NCBI GenBank assembly: GCA_005789685.1
Contig: SXXD01000220.1
Coordinates: 1-5,545 of the forward strand
Reading direction: 5' to 3'
Source: Burkholderiales bacterium
Lineage (GTDB): Bacteria > Pseudomonadota > Gammaproteobacteria > Burkholderiales > Burkholderiaceae_C
DNA: 5,545 nt
The position numbers and the translations under genes are program-made. Every line of letters starts with the position of its first letter. Position 1 is the stretch's first letter. The notes under the pieces were generated by a model. The model saw only the letters and a list, made by a program, of their open reading frames with translations, did no database searches and was not told the DNA's origin. This document shows positions 1 to 5,545 of this stretch, piece after piece.

Positions 1-74
1 AGGAACGGCCTCCTCCTCTTCGGCGTCGTCGCGTACGGCTTCCCAGGCTCCACCGCCGCCTCCGAAATTCCAGG
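1..74. other. Unplaced G+C-rich contig end, not groEL
   Basis: This stretch does not encode the part of GroEL that should precede the fragment starting at position 81. Read in the groEL frame it gives an arginine- and proline-rich string (for example [14 protein letters not shown]) instead of the conserved family residues that end in EEGIVAGGG. By my count 54 of the first 80 bases are G or C, clearly more than in the rest of the window. The minus strand has an open frame across it with a glycine run and an acidic run (DDAEEEE), but it is too short to assign. The break falls between about positions 74 and 80; GGC at 75-77 could still be native. An assembly chimera or foreign read end seems likeliest; a true rearrangement that cut groEL is possible. 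Confidence 0.6.
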
Positions 75-80
75 GGCAGT

Positions 81-476
81 GTGGCTGGCGGTGGTGTGGC
101 ATTGCTGCGCGCTCGTCAAAACGCTGGCACCATCAAAGGTGACAACGCTGACCAAGAAGCTGGCATCAAGCTGGTGTTGAAAGCCATCGAAGCGCCTTTG
201 CGCGAGATCGTGTACAACGCAGGTGGCGAACCATCAGTTGTTGTTAACGCTGTCATGGCTGGCAAAGGCAACTACGGCTTTAATGCTGCCAACGACACCT
301 ACGGTGACATGATTGAAATGGGCATTTTAGACCCCACCAAAGTGACACGCACTGCTTTGCAAAACGCAGCGTCCGTGGCCTCTTTGATGTTGACCACAGA
401 GTGCATGATTTCAGAAGCACCAAAAGAGGAATCTGGCGCCGGTGGCATGCCTGACATGGGCGGCATGGGCATGTAA
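81..476 (+). CDS. Chaperonin GroEL (Hsp60), C-terminal fragment
   Basis: GroEL is the large subunit of the cytosolic GroEL-GroES folding machine; two rings of seven subunits enclose unfolded proteins and use ATP to help them fold. Only the C-terminal part is present: 131 residues and a TAA stop. It begins at VAGGGVALL, the glycine-rich nucleotide-binding segment near residues 412-419 of the E. coli protein. It continues through [20 protein letters not shown] and [10 protein letters not shown]. The Asp of GILDP, fragment residue 84, falls on the ATP-site Asp495 of E. coli when counted from the start. The end is the usual flexible Gly-Met-rich tail ([11 protein letters not shown]). This segment belongs to the equatorial domain. 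GTG at 81 is an internal valine codon, not a real start; the upstream ~411 codons are missing because the sequence changes abruptly just before it. Identity is very sure; whether the gene is intact in the genome cannot be told here. Confidence 0.96.
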   Translation: MAGGGVALLRARQNAGTIKGDNADQEAGIKLVLKAIEAPLREIVYNAGGEPSVVVNAVMAGKGNYGFNAANDTYGDMIEMGILDPTKVTRTALQNAASVASLMLTTECMISEAPKEESGAGGMPDMGGMGM

Positions 477-488
477 TTGCTCGCTGCT

Positions 489-512
489 TCAAAGGTCTGA
501 AAAGACTTTTGA
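489..512 (+). terminator. Hairpin after groEL, GAAA tetraloop
   Basis: Bases 489-498 pair with 503-512 to give a 10-bp stem with one G-U wobble (494 with 507), closed by a GAAA loop at 499-502. It starts 12 bases after the groEL stop. The stem is mostly A-U and is followed by only a short T stretch, so by itself it would be a weak terminator. It may stabilise the mRNA 3' end or help the stronger hairpin just downstream. The pairing is directly visible; the role is inference. Confidence 0.45.
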
Positions 513-521
513 TTTCTCTCT

Positions 522-554
522 AAAAACCCTGCAAGAAATTGCAGGGTTTTTTTT
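522..554. terminator. Bidirectional intrinsic terminator between groEL and pgi
   Basis: CCCTGCAA (527-534) and TTGCAGGG (539-546) form a perfect 8-bp stem around a GAAA loop. A5 (522-526) and the following T run lengthen it to 13 bp, and eight T follow at 547-554. This is a textbook rho-independent terminator for groEL on the plus strand. Read on the minus strand the same hairpin ends in five T, so it can also stop transcripts leaving pgi, whose stop codon lies about 54 bases away. The two genes converge here, so a shared terminator makes sense. Confidence 0.9.
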
Positions 555-607
555 CGTCGCTCTCAACTCAGGCGATGCAATTGAGCGCCCAACTGACAAA
601 AAAGAGC

Positions 608-2155
608 CTATCGAATTTTGCTCAACAACTGTGCCGTAGAAGCATCCAAACCCGCTACATCACCCGACAAAATGCGCGCATGAATGTCTTTGGCCAACAC
701 CTTACCCAGCTCCACACCCCATTGGTCAAAGCTGTTGATGCCCCACACGGCACCGCTCACAAACACGCGGTGTTCTTGCAGTGCAATCAATGCACCTAAA
801 TTGAAGGGCGTTAAGTCTTCCAGCAAGATAAATGTACTAGGACGGTTACCTGCAAAGTTTTTGTGACCATTCGCATGTGTCTTGCCCAGCATCAAAGCTT
901 GCGCCTGCGCCAGCGCATTGGACAACAACAAAGCTTGGTGATCAGGCAAAGCATGGGTGGCGTTTTTAACAGCCACAAATTCGAGCGGCACCACATCGGT
1001 TCCTTGGTGCAGCATTTGGAAAAATGCATGCTGTCCATTGGTGCCTGGCTCGCCCCATAAAACGGGCGAGGTGCCATATGGCAAAGTTTGTCCCGCATGA
1101 TCCACCTGCTTGCCATTGCTCTCCATTTCAAGCTGCTGCAAATAAGCTGGGTAGCGTTTTAAGGCGCTGTGATACGGCGCAATGCAGCGACTGGTACAGT
1201 GCAAAAAGTTGCGGTACCAAACATCCAGCAGACCTAAGCGCACAGGCAAGTTATGCGCAGGTTCGGCATTCAAAAAGTGCTGATCCATAGCATGTGCACC
1301 TGCCAGAAACGCGCGAAAGTTTTCTGCCCCAATGGCAATGGCCAAGGGCAAACCAATGGCCGACCACAAGGAATAACGGCCGCCCACCCAATCCCAAAAG
1401 CCAAAGCAAGTTTGAATGCCAAACTTTCCAGCAGCTTCCACATTGGTGGTGAGCGCCGCAAAGTGAAGCGACACATTCGTGCCGCCTTGCGCTTCAAACC
1501 AACGCTTGGCCGACACCGCGTTGGTCATGGTGTCCAAGGTTGTGAATGTTTTGGACGCTACCAAGAACAAGGTGCTGTCAGCCTTCAAGCCTTGCAATAC
1601 CGCATAGAGCTCATGGCCATCCACATTGGACACAAAGTGAAAGCGTTTGCCCGTCATGGCAAAAGACTGCAACGCCATCACAGCCATCTGCGGGCCTAAA
1701 TCAGAACCGCCAATACCAATGTTCACCACATCGGTAATGTGCTCGTCTGCGCGAATTTTTTCAGCAAACGCCAACATGGCATTCAAGGTGTCGTTCACAT
1801 CTTTCAAAGGCAGCTTCAAAGCAGGAGGCAGTGCTTCATAAGATGCCCCTTGAACAGGCTGGCGCAACAACCAATGCATCACCGCTCTATTTTCTGTAGT
1901 GTTGATGGCATCGCCTCGGAACATGCTATTGCGGTGCGCCAATAAGCCAGTTTGCTGCGCCAAGGCCAACAACTGTGCCTCCACCTTGGCATCCCAATGA
2001 TTCTTTGATAAGTCAGCAAACAAACCGGGCGCCTCTTGACTAAAGTGCACTGCGCGCACAGCGTCGCGCGCAAATTCAATGCGCAAATCAAAGCTAGAAA
2101 ACGCCTTGGCATGTTCGTCCAAGTTTTTCCATGCCGCAGTTTGATCAGCTCGCAT
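608..2155 (-). CDS. pgi: Glucose-6-phosphate isomerase
   Basis: This cytosolic enzyme reversibly converts glucose 6-phosphate to fructose 6-phosphate, linking glycolysis/gluconeogenesis with the pentose phosphate and Entner-Doudoroff routes. The protein has 515 residues, somewhat shorter than the ~549 of E. coli. Family motifs occur in order: TTENRAVMH (86-94), the SIS-type sugar-phosphate segment IGIGGSDLGP (146-155), SKTFTT (201-206), the signature DWVGGRYSLWSAIG (255-268), MESNGK (344-349), GTNGQHAFFQ (371-380) and the C-terminal signature FDQWGVELGK (476-485). By motif, the catalytic Glu, His and Lys are Glu345, His376 and Lys485, all present. The ATG at 2155 has a good GAAAGGG site 5 bases upstream. 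It lies 36 bases downstream of tal on the same strand, so the two are probably cotranscribed; the terminator at 522-554 would end the transcript. No frameshift or missing key residue was seen. Confidence 0.98.
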   Translation of the reverse strand: MRADQTAAWKNLDEHAKAFSSFDLRIEFARDAVRAVHFSQEAPGLFADLSKNHWDAKVEAQLLALAQQTGLLAHRNSMFRGDAINTTENRAVMHWLLRQPVQGASYEALPPALKLPLKDVNDTLNAMLAFAEKIRADEHITDVVNIGIGGSDLGPQMAVMALQSFAMTGKRFHFVSNVDGHELYAVLQGLKADSTLFLVASKTFTTLDTMTNAVSAKRWFEAQGGTNVSLHFAALTTNVEAAGKFGIQTCFGFWDWVGGRYSLWSAIGLPLAIAIGAENFRAFLAGAHAMDQHFLNAEPAHNLPVRLGLLDVWYRNFLHCTSRCIAPYHSALKRYPAYLQQLEMESNGKQVDHAGQTLPYGTSPVLWGEPGTNGQHAFFQMLHQGTDVVPLEFVAVKNATHALPDHQALLLSNALAQAQALMLGKTHANGHKNFAGNRPSTFILLEDLTPFNLGALIALQEHRVFVSGAVWGINSFDQWGVELGKVLAKDIHARILSGDVAGLDASTAQLLSKIR

Positions 2156-2160
2156 ATTGA

Positions 2161-2167
2161 CCCTTTC
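2161..2167 (-). promoter_or_regulatory. Ribosome binding site of pgi
   Basis: The minus strand reads GAAAGGG, 5 bases before the ATG at 2155. It is a clear purine-rich Shine-Dalgarno-like sequence inside the 36-base tal-pgi gap and supports that start. It contrasts with tal and zwf, which lack a comparable site. Confidence 0.6.
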
Positions 2168-2191
2168 AGCCTAATTTCTTCATGCTACGCA

Positions 2192-3148
2192 TTAAGCCTT
2201 TTGCGCCGCCAGCATCAAGCCTTCTAACTTGATCGCATCGACACAGAAAGCCCGAATGCCTTCGGCCAATTTTTCAGTGGCCATGGCGTCTTCGTTCAGC
2301 GCAAAGCGGAAACCTGCTTCGTTGTATTGAACCAAAGGCAAGTCCATGCCTTTGGCGGCATGGGCGTCAAGCGAAGCGGTCAAAGCAGTTTCGTTGGCGG
2401 ACAGCAAAGCCAACAAATCTGGGCTGATGGTGAGCAAATCACAACCTGCCAAGGCCACAATTTGACCCACGTTGCGAAAGCTTGCACCCATCACCTCAGT
2501 GGCAATGTCATTTCTTTTGTAGTAGTTGTAAATGGCGCGCACAGACTTCACACCGGGGTCGTTGGCGCCTGCATTCAAGGTCTCATCCCAAGCAATACCA
2601 GCCGTTTTTTTATACCAGTCATAAATGCGCCCCACAAACGGCGAAATAAGCTGCACCTTGGCTTGACCACAAGCCACCGCCTGTGCAAAAGAGAACAACA
2701 AGGTAAGGTTGGTGTGAATCCCTTCACGCTCTAATTCAGCAGCAGCTTGAATGCCTTCCCAAGTGGCCGCAATTTTGATCAGTACACGTTGTCGAGAAAT
2801 ACCTTGCGCTTCATAGAGGCTCATCAAACGGCGCGCACGCGCCAAGGTGGCCGCAGTGTCAAAACTCAAACGCGCATCCACTTCCGTAGACACACGACCT
2901 GGAATGGTCTTCAAAATTTCGCAGCCAAAGCGCACCAACAAATGGTCCATCACCACATCCAAAGGCTGAGCTTTGTGCGCATCAACTGACTCAGAAAGCA
3001 AAGGCGCGTAATCGGGTTTTTGAACAGCCTTCAAGATGAGCGACGGGTTGGTCGTCGCATCTTGCGGTTGAAACTGGGCCAATTGTTTGAAGTCACCAGT
3101 GTCAGCCACAACGGTGGTGTGTGATTTGAGCGCGTCGAGTTGGTTCAT
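2192..3148 (-). CDS. tal: Transaldolase (TalB type)
   Basis: Transaldolase moves a dihydroxyacetone unit from sedoheptulose 7-phosphate to glyceraldehyde 3-phosphate, giving erythrose 4-phosphate and fructose 6-phosphate in the non-oxidative pentose phosphate pathway of the cytosol. The 318-residue length matches the E. coli TalB class (about 317). Visible family motifs are VVADTGDF (13-20), ATTNPSLI (31-38), [12 protein letters not shown] (86-97), [11 protein letters not shown] (123-133), [11 protein letters not shown] (147-157) and LISPFVGR (167-174). The Schiff-base lysine is Lys125, equivalent to E. coli Lys132; the expected Asp16, Asn34, Glu89, Thr149 and Ser169 are also present. An in-frame stop a few codons upstream makes the ATG at 3148 the best start. 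There is no close Shine-Dalgarno site: AAGGA lies about 16 bases away, near the predicted transcript start. It is first in a probable tal-pgi operon driven from the shared control region with zwf. Confidence 0.98.
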   Translation of the reverse strand: MNQLDALKSHTTVVADTGDFKQLAQFQPQDATTNPSLILKAVQKPDYAPLLSESVDAHKAQPLDVVMDHLLVRFGCEILKTIPGRVSTEVDARLSFDTAATLARARRLMSLYEAQGISRQRVLIKIAATWEGIQAAAELEREGIHTNLTLLFSFAQAVACGQAKVQLISPFVGRIYDWYKKTAGIAWDETLNAGANDPGVKSVRAIYNYYKRNDIATEVMGASFRNVGQIVALAGCDLLTISPDLLALLSANETALTASLDAHAAKGMDLPLVQYNEAGFRFALNEDAMATEKLAEGIRAFCVDAIKLEGLMLAAQKA

Positions 3149-3159
3149 GGCAATTAAAT

Positions 3160-3178
3160 TAATTCAATCCTTGAATTA
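3160..3178. promoter_or_regulatory. Inverted repeat A, candidate operator at tal start point
   Basis: TAATTCAA (3160-3167) and TTGAATTA (3171-3178) are perfect 8-base inverted arms around the centre TCC. The centre lies at the predicted tal transcription start, and the right arm runs into the predicted tal -10 and zwf -35 boxes. A dimeric repressor bound here would block both promoters. The HexR-like protein encoded downstream is the natural candidate, but the sequence does not match the gammaproteobacterial HexR consensus that I know (TGTAA-N5-TTACA), so the partner is unproven. Confidence 0.5.
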
Positions 3179-3199
3179 TCGATGAAACAAAGTTACATT
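3171..3199 (+). promoter_or_regulatory. Possible sigma-70 promoter of zwf-hexR
   Basis: TTGAAT (3171-3176) and TACATT (3194-3199), each 4 of 6 to consensus, are 17 bases apart. Transcription would start near 3206, with a leader of about 17 bases. The -35 box overlaps the -10 box of the tal promoter and the -10 box overlaps its -35 box, so the two polymerases would exclude each other. This promoter is weaker than the tal one, and alternatives such as TATGTA at 3213-3218 with a leaderless start cannot be excluded. Confidence 0.4.
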
Positions 3200-3203
3200 A
3201 CAA
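3175..3203 (-). promoter_or_regulatory. Predicted sigma-70 promoter of tal-pgi
   Basis: On the minus strand TTGTAA (3203-3198, 4 of 6 to TTGACA) and GATAAT (3180-3175, 5 of 6 to TATAAT) are separated by exactly 17 bases. Transcription would start near 3168, leaving a leader of about 19 bases before the tal ATG. It overlaps inverted repeat A at its downstream edge and lies partly within inverted repeat B. The match is good for an A+T-rich region but has not been tested. Confidence 0.6.
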
Positions 3204-3220
3204 ACTCATTTTTATGTAAC
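3192..3220. promoter_or_regulatory. Inverted repeat B upstream of zwf
   Basis: GTTACAT (3192-3198) and ATGTAAC (3214-3220) are perfect 7-base inverted arms 15 bases apart; a second TTACA copy follows the left arm directly (3198-3202). The arm centres are about 22 bases, or two helical turns, apart, which would suit a dimeric regulator on one DNA face. It overlaps both predicted promoters and ends 2 bases before the zwf ATG. The arms resemble HexR half-sites (TGTAA/TTACA), but in the opposite order and with wider spacing, so HexR binding is only a guess. Confidence 0.45.
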
Positions 3221-3222
3221 AA

Positions 3223-4698
3223 ATGAACATGTCTTTTGATTTGGTCTTTTTTGGCGGCACGGGCGACCTGGTTTGGCGCAAATTGATGCCCGCCCTGTTT
3301 CAAGCATTCCGCCACGGCACCCTGCCCGAGGGAGGCCGAATCATTGGCGTTGCCCGCGACAGCATGACAGATGAGCAATACCGCACGCTCATTCAATCGC
3401 GTTTTGAGCAGGTCGAGGGTGCCAAGCGCCCCAATGATGAAGAATTTGCACGCTTTAAGGCCATGTTGCATTACGAGCGTGTGGACTTGTCTAACCCCGC
3501 CGACTACGCCAAGATAGCGGCAAGACTGGCAGAGCGCGAAACAGATCACGTCGTGATGTATTTGGCCACTGCGCCTAGCTTGTTCAACACCGTGTGTGAT
3601 CAACTGGCCGTGGCCAAACTCAACACACCCAAAACACGCATCGTGTTGGAAAAACCCTTGGGCCATGACCTCCAATCCAACCGCGCCATTAACCAAAGCG
3701 TGCGCAAGGTTTTTGGAGAGGGCCAGATTTTTCGAATTGACCATTACTTGGGCAAGCCTTCGGTGCAAAACCTGTTTGCCTTGCGCTTTGGCAATGCCTT
3801 GTTTGAACCGCTTTGGCGCCGCGAACACATTGCCAACATTCAGATCACCATTGCGGAAGAACTCGGCGTTGAAAAACGCGGTGCGTTTTATGAAAAAACC
3901 GGCGCACTGCGCGACATGGTGCAAAACCACGCACTGCAATTGTTGTGCGCCATTGCCATGGAGCCGCCCATCAATGCGCATGCCGATGCCATTCGCGATG
4001 AAAAGCTCAAAGTGCTGCGCGCCCTAAAGCCCTGGACCCCAGAAACTCTGAGCCAACACGTGGTGCGCGGCCAATACAGTTCAGGCAATTTGAATGGCCA
4101 CGCTGTTCCTGGGTACAACGAAGAAACCGGTGTCAACGCCAACAGTAGCACCGAAACTTTTGTCGCACTGCGAACTGAAATTGCCAACTGGCGTTGGGCC
4201 GGCGTCCCTTTCTACATTCGAACAGGAAAACGCTTGGCATCGCGCGAAGGCTACATTGAAATCAATTTTCGGCCCACACCGCATGCCATTTTTCAAGCGC
4301 CCTCTGGCGGTGTTAACAAACTCATCATTCACTTGCAACCTAAAGATGGCTTGGCTTTGCACCTTTTTGCTGAGGGGCAAAACAAACGCCTTCAAAATGG
4401 CAAGCAAGCATCGGCGCAGCTCAGTCCGGTTCACCTCGATCTCGATTTTGACAAACGTTTTGGCAGTGAGCGCGTGGGTGCCTACGAGCGTTTGCTGCTA
4501 GATGTCCTCGATGGCCGTTTAAATTTATTTGTTCGAAGTGACGAGCAAGAAGAAGCCTGGCGCTGGGTTGAGCCCATTCTTCAGCACTGGGCTGCAGACA
4601 CGCAAGGACCTCGTCATTACGCCGCAGGCACTTGGGGCCCCAGTGCTTCAAGCGCCATGATTGCACGTGACGGATTTTGTTGGTCAGAGGAAATTTAA
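3223..4698 (+). CDS. zwf: Glucose-6-phosphate 1-dehydrogenase
   Basis: Zwf oxidises glucose 6-phosphate to 6-phosphogluconolactone with NADP+ (or NAD+), the entry step of the oxidative pentose phosphate and Entner-Doudoroff pathways in the cytosol. Its 491 residues equal the E. coli length. The N-terminal Rossmann fold starts with GGTGDLVWRK (11-20); Arg45 in GVARDS is where an NADP-phosphate-binding arginine is expected. Then come EKPLGHDL (143-150), the active-site signature RIDHYLGK (171-178), MVQNHALQLL (232-241) with the probable catalytic His236, and RTGKRL (333-338). Asp173 and His174 complete the catalytic set. After DHYLGK the usual Glu is replaced by Pro179. An in-frame TAA at 3217 limits the start to ATG 3223 or ATG 3229 (M3); neither has a clear Shine-Dalgarno site. 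hexR follows after 3 bases, so the two are surely cotranscribed; tal-pgi diverges upstream. Confidence 0.98.
   Translation: MNMSFDLVFFGGTGDLVWRKLMPALFQAFRHGTLPEGGRIIGVARDSMTDEQYRTLIQSRFEQVEGAKRPNDEEFARFKAMLHYERVDLSNPADYAKIAARLAERETDHVVMYLATAPSLFNTVCDQLAVAKLNTPKTRIVLEKPLGHDLQSNRAINQSVRKVFGEGQIFRIDHYLGKPSVQNLFALRFGNALFEPLWRREHIANIQITIAEELGVEKRGAFYEKTGALRDMVQNHALQLLCAIAMEPPINAHADAIRDEKLKVLRALKPWTPETLSQHVVRGQYSSGNLNGHAVPGYNEETGVNANSSTETFVALRTEIANWRWAGVPFYIRTGKRLASREGYIEINFRPTPHAIFQAPSGGVNKLIIHLQPKDGLALHLFAEGQNKRLQNGKQASAQLSPVHLDLDFDKRFGSERVGAYERLLLDVLDGRLNLFVRSDEQEEAWRWVEPILQHWAADTQGPRHYAAGTWGPSASSAMIARDGFCWSEEI
4686..4691 (+). promoter_or_regulatory. Ribosome binding site of hexR
   Basis: AGAGGA lies in the last codons of zwf, 10 bases before the ATG at 4702. 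The spacing is slightly long but usable. It supports this start and close, possibly coupled, translation with zwf. Confidence 0.55.
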
Positions 4699-4701
4699 AC
4701 C

Positions 4702-5545
4702 ATGCTTGACCGCATCAAAGCTTCACTGCCTTCATTGGCCCCTGCTGAACAACGCGTTGGCAAATTGGTGTTGCAAGACCCGCGTGCTTTTGCCAATTTA
4801 CCAGTCACACAACTGGCAGATCGTGCACATGTGAGCAAACCCACCGTGGTGCGATTTTGCAGAAGCGTGGGTTACGACGGCCTGTCTGATTTCAAACTCA
4901 AACTGGCTGGCAGTGTGAGCGAAGGCGTGCCCTTCATTCACCGCAGCGTAGACGCCGACGACAAAACCACCGACGTGATGGTGAAGGTGATTGACAACAC
5001 AGTGGCGGCATTTTTGAAATACCGCAACGACGCCTCTGCCTCCGCGCTAGACCAAGCCGTTCAGGCCTTGGCCCAAACGCACAGCACTGGCAAGCGCATT
5101 GAGTTTTATGGTGTGGGCAATTCGGGCATTGTGGCGCAAGACGCTCAGCACAAGTTTTTTCGATTGGGCATGAACACCATTGCCTACAGCGACGGCCACA
5201 TGCAAGTGATGAGCGCCTCCATGCTGGGCCAAGGCGATTGTGCGGTGGTCATTTCGAACTCAGGCAGAACACGTGATTTGATGGACGCCTGCGACATCGC
5301 AAAAAAGCGCGGCGCTACCACCATTGTGATCACGGCCAGTGGTTCGCCCTTGGCGACAGCAGGCCAAATTCATTTAACAGCCGATCACCCTGAAAGCTAC
5401 GACCGCTACAGCCCCATGGTTTCAAGGCTGATGCATTTGTTGATCATTGACATTTTGGCCACCACCGTGGCGCTGCGCATTGGTGAGACCTTGCAACCTG
5501 CTTTGCGCGAAATGAAAAACAATTTGCGCAACAAACGCTATACCT
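4702..5545 (+). CDS. hexR: RpiR/HexR-family transcriptional regulator, 3' end cut off
   Basis: I read 281 codons without a stop to the window edge; the family is about 280-290 residues long, so only a few are probably missing. The N-terminal RpiR-type helix-turn-helix spans roughly residues 1-75, with LPVTQLADRAHVSKPTVVRF (33-52) as its core. A SIS sugar-phosphate-binding domain covers about 120-255, with YGVGNSGIVAQDAQHKF (136-152), a YSDGHMQ segment (162-168) and the phosphate-binding loop VISNSGRT (183-190). There is no membrane segment or signal peptide. In gammaproteobacteria and pseudomonads HexR represses zwf and related sugar genes and is released by 2-keto-3-deoxy-6-phosphogluconate. 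Its position 3 bases after zwf fits that role, including autoregulation if the zwf promoter is a target. Family assignment is firm; the HexR name rests on similarity and context. Confidence 0.9.
   Translation, partial: MLDRIKASLPSLAPAEQRVGKLVLQDPRAFANLPVTQLADRAHVSKPTVVRFCRSVGYDGLSDFKLKLAGSVSEGVPFIHRSVDADDKTTDVMVKVIDNTVAAFLKYRNDASASALDQAVQALAQTHSTGKRIEFYGVGNSGIVAQDAQHKFFRLGMNTIAYSDGHMQVMSASMLGQGDCAVVISNSGRTRDLMDACDIAKKRGATTIVITASGSPLATAGQIHLTADHPESYDRYSPMVSRLMHLLIIDILATTVALRIGETLQPALREMKNNLRNKRYT

Noticed and set aside
81..83. GTG as a start codon of a short groEL-like gene
   Set aside because: It is the conserved internal Val of the GroEL glycine-rich motif; the missing N-terminal part is due to the sequence break, not to a separate small gene.
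1253..1699. A 148-codon plus-strand open frame opposite pgi
   Set aside because: It is antisense to conserved pgi motifs and has no recognisable domain or ribosome site; a shadow of the real gene.
2327..2734. A 135-codon plus-strand open frame opposite tal
   Set aside because: It is antisense to tal's catalytic core with no recognisable protein features.
3149..3222. Exact match to the gammaproteobacterial HexR box TGTAA-N5-TTACA
   Set aside because: I looked on both strands; only everted or widely spaced half-sites occur, so I do not call a canonical HexR box.
3193..3981. A 262-codon open frame on the minus strand opposite zwf
   Set aside because: It lies within the strongly supported zwf coding region and its translation resembles no family I know; codon structure of zwf on the other strand explains its openness.
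1..5545. CRISPR arrays, insertion sequences, tRNA genes, or a novel defence or mobile system
   Set aside because: Nearly all sequence is taken up by five conserved housekeeping genes; I saw no spaced repeats, transposase, terminal repeats or cloverleaf.

Overview
The window looks like a contig from a betaproteobacterium, most likely of the family Comamonadaceae (Limnohabitans/Rhodoferax-like). The protein flavour, a base composition that I judge by eye to be near 50-55% G+C, and the gene order support this. The order is groEL end, then tal-pgi facing back towards it, then zwf-hexR reading away. The genus is inference; nothing in the window fixes it.

Layout. Positions 1 to about 74-80 are G+C-rich sequence that does not continue GroEL upstream; this is probably a chimeric contig end. 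Positions 81-476 encode the last ~131 residues of the chaperonin GroEL, equivalent to about residues 412 to the end of the E. coli protein. Two hairpins with GAAA loops follow. The second is a strong intrinsic terminator that can work in both directions, and it separates groEL from the convergent pgi. On the minus strand lie transaldolase (tal, 3148-2192) and, 36 bases further on, glucose-6-phosphate isomerase (pgi, 2155-608), very probably one operon. A 74-base A+T-rich region (3149-3222) holds overlapping divergent promoters and two inverted repeats. On the plus strand follow glucose-6-phosphate dehydrogenase (zwf, 3223-4698) and, after 3 bases, an RpiR/HexR-type regulator (hexR, from 4702), which runs off the window after 281 codons.

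How the genes work together. Zwf, Pgi and Tal all act around glucose 6-phosphate and fructose 6-phosphate. Zwf sends glucose 6-phosphate into the oxidative pentose phosphate or Entner-Doudoroff route. Tal returns pentose-phosphate carbon to fructose 6-phosphate, and Pgi interconverts fructose 6-phosphate with glucose 6-phosphate, so together they could form a cycle that makes NADPH. The HexR-like protein has a helix-turn-helix plus a sugar-phosphate-binding SIS domain and is the obvious candidate to control both transcription units from the shared intergenic region. No stretch over 300 bases lacks a gene. I found no tRNA, rRNA, CRISPR array, insertion sequence or new defence-like system; this is mainly ordinary central metabolism. 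The most interesting parts are the compact divergent control region and the abrupt break inside groEL.
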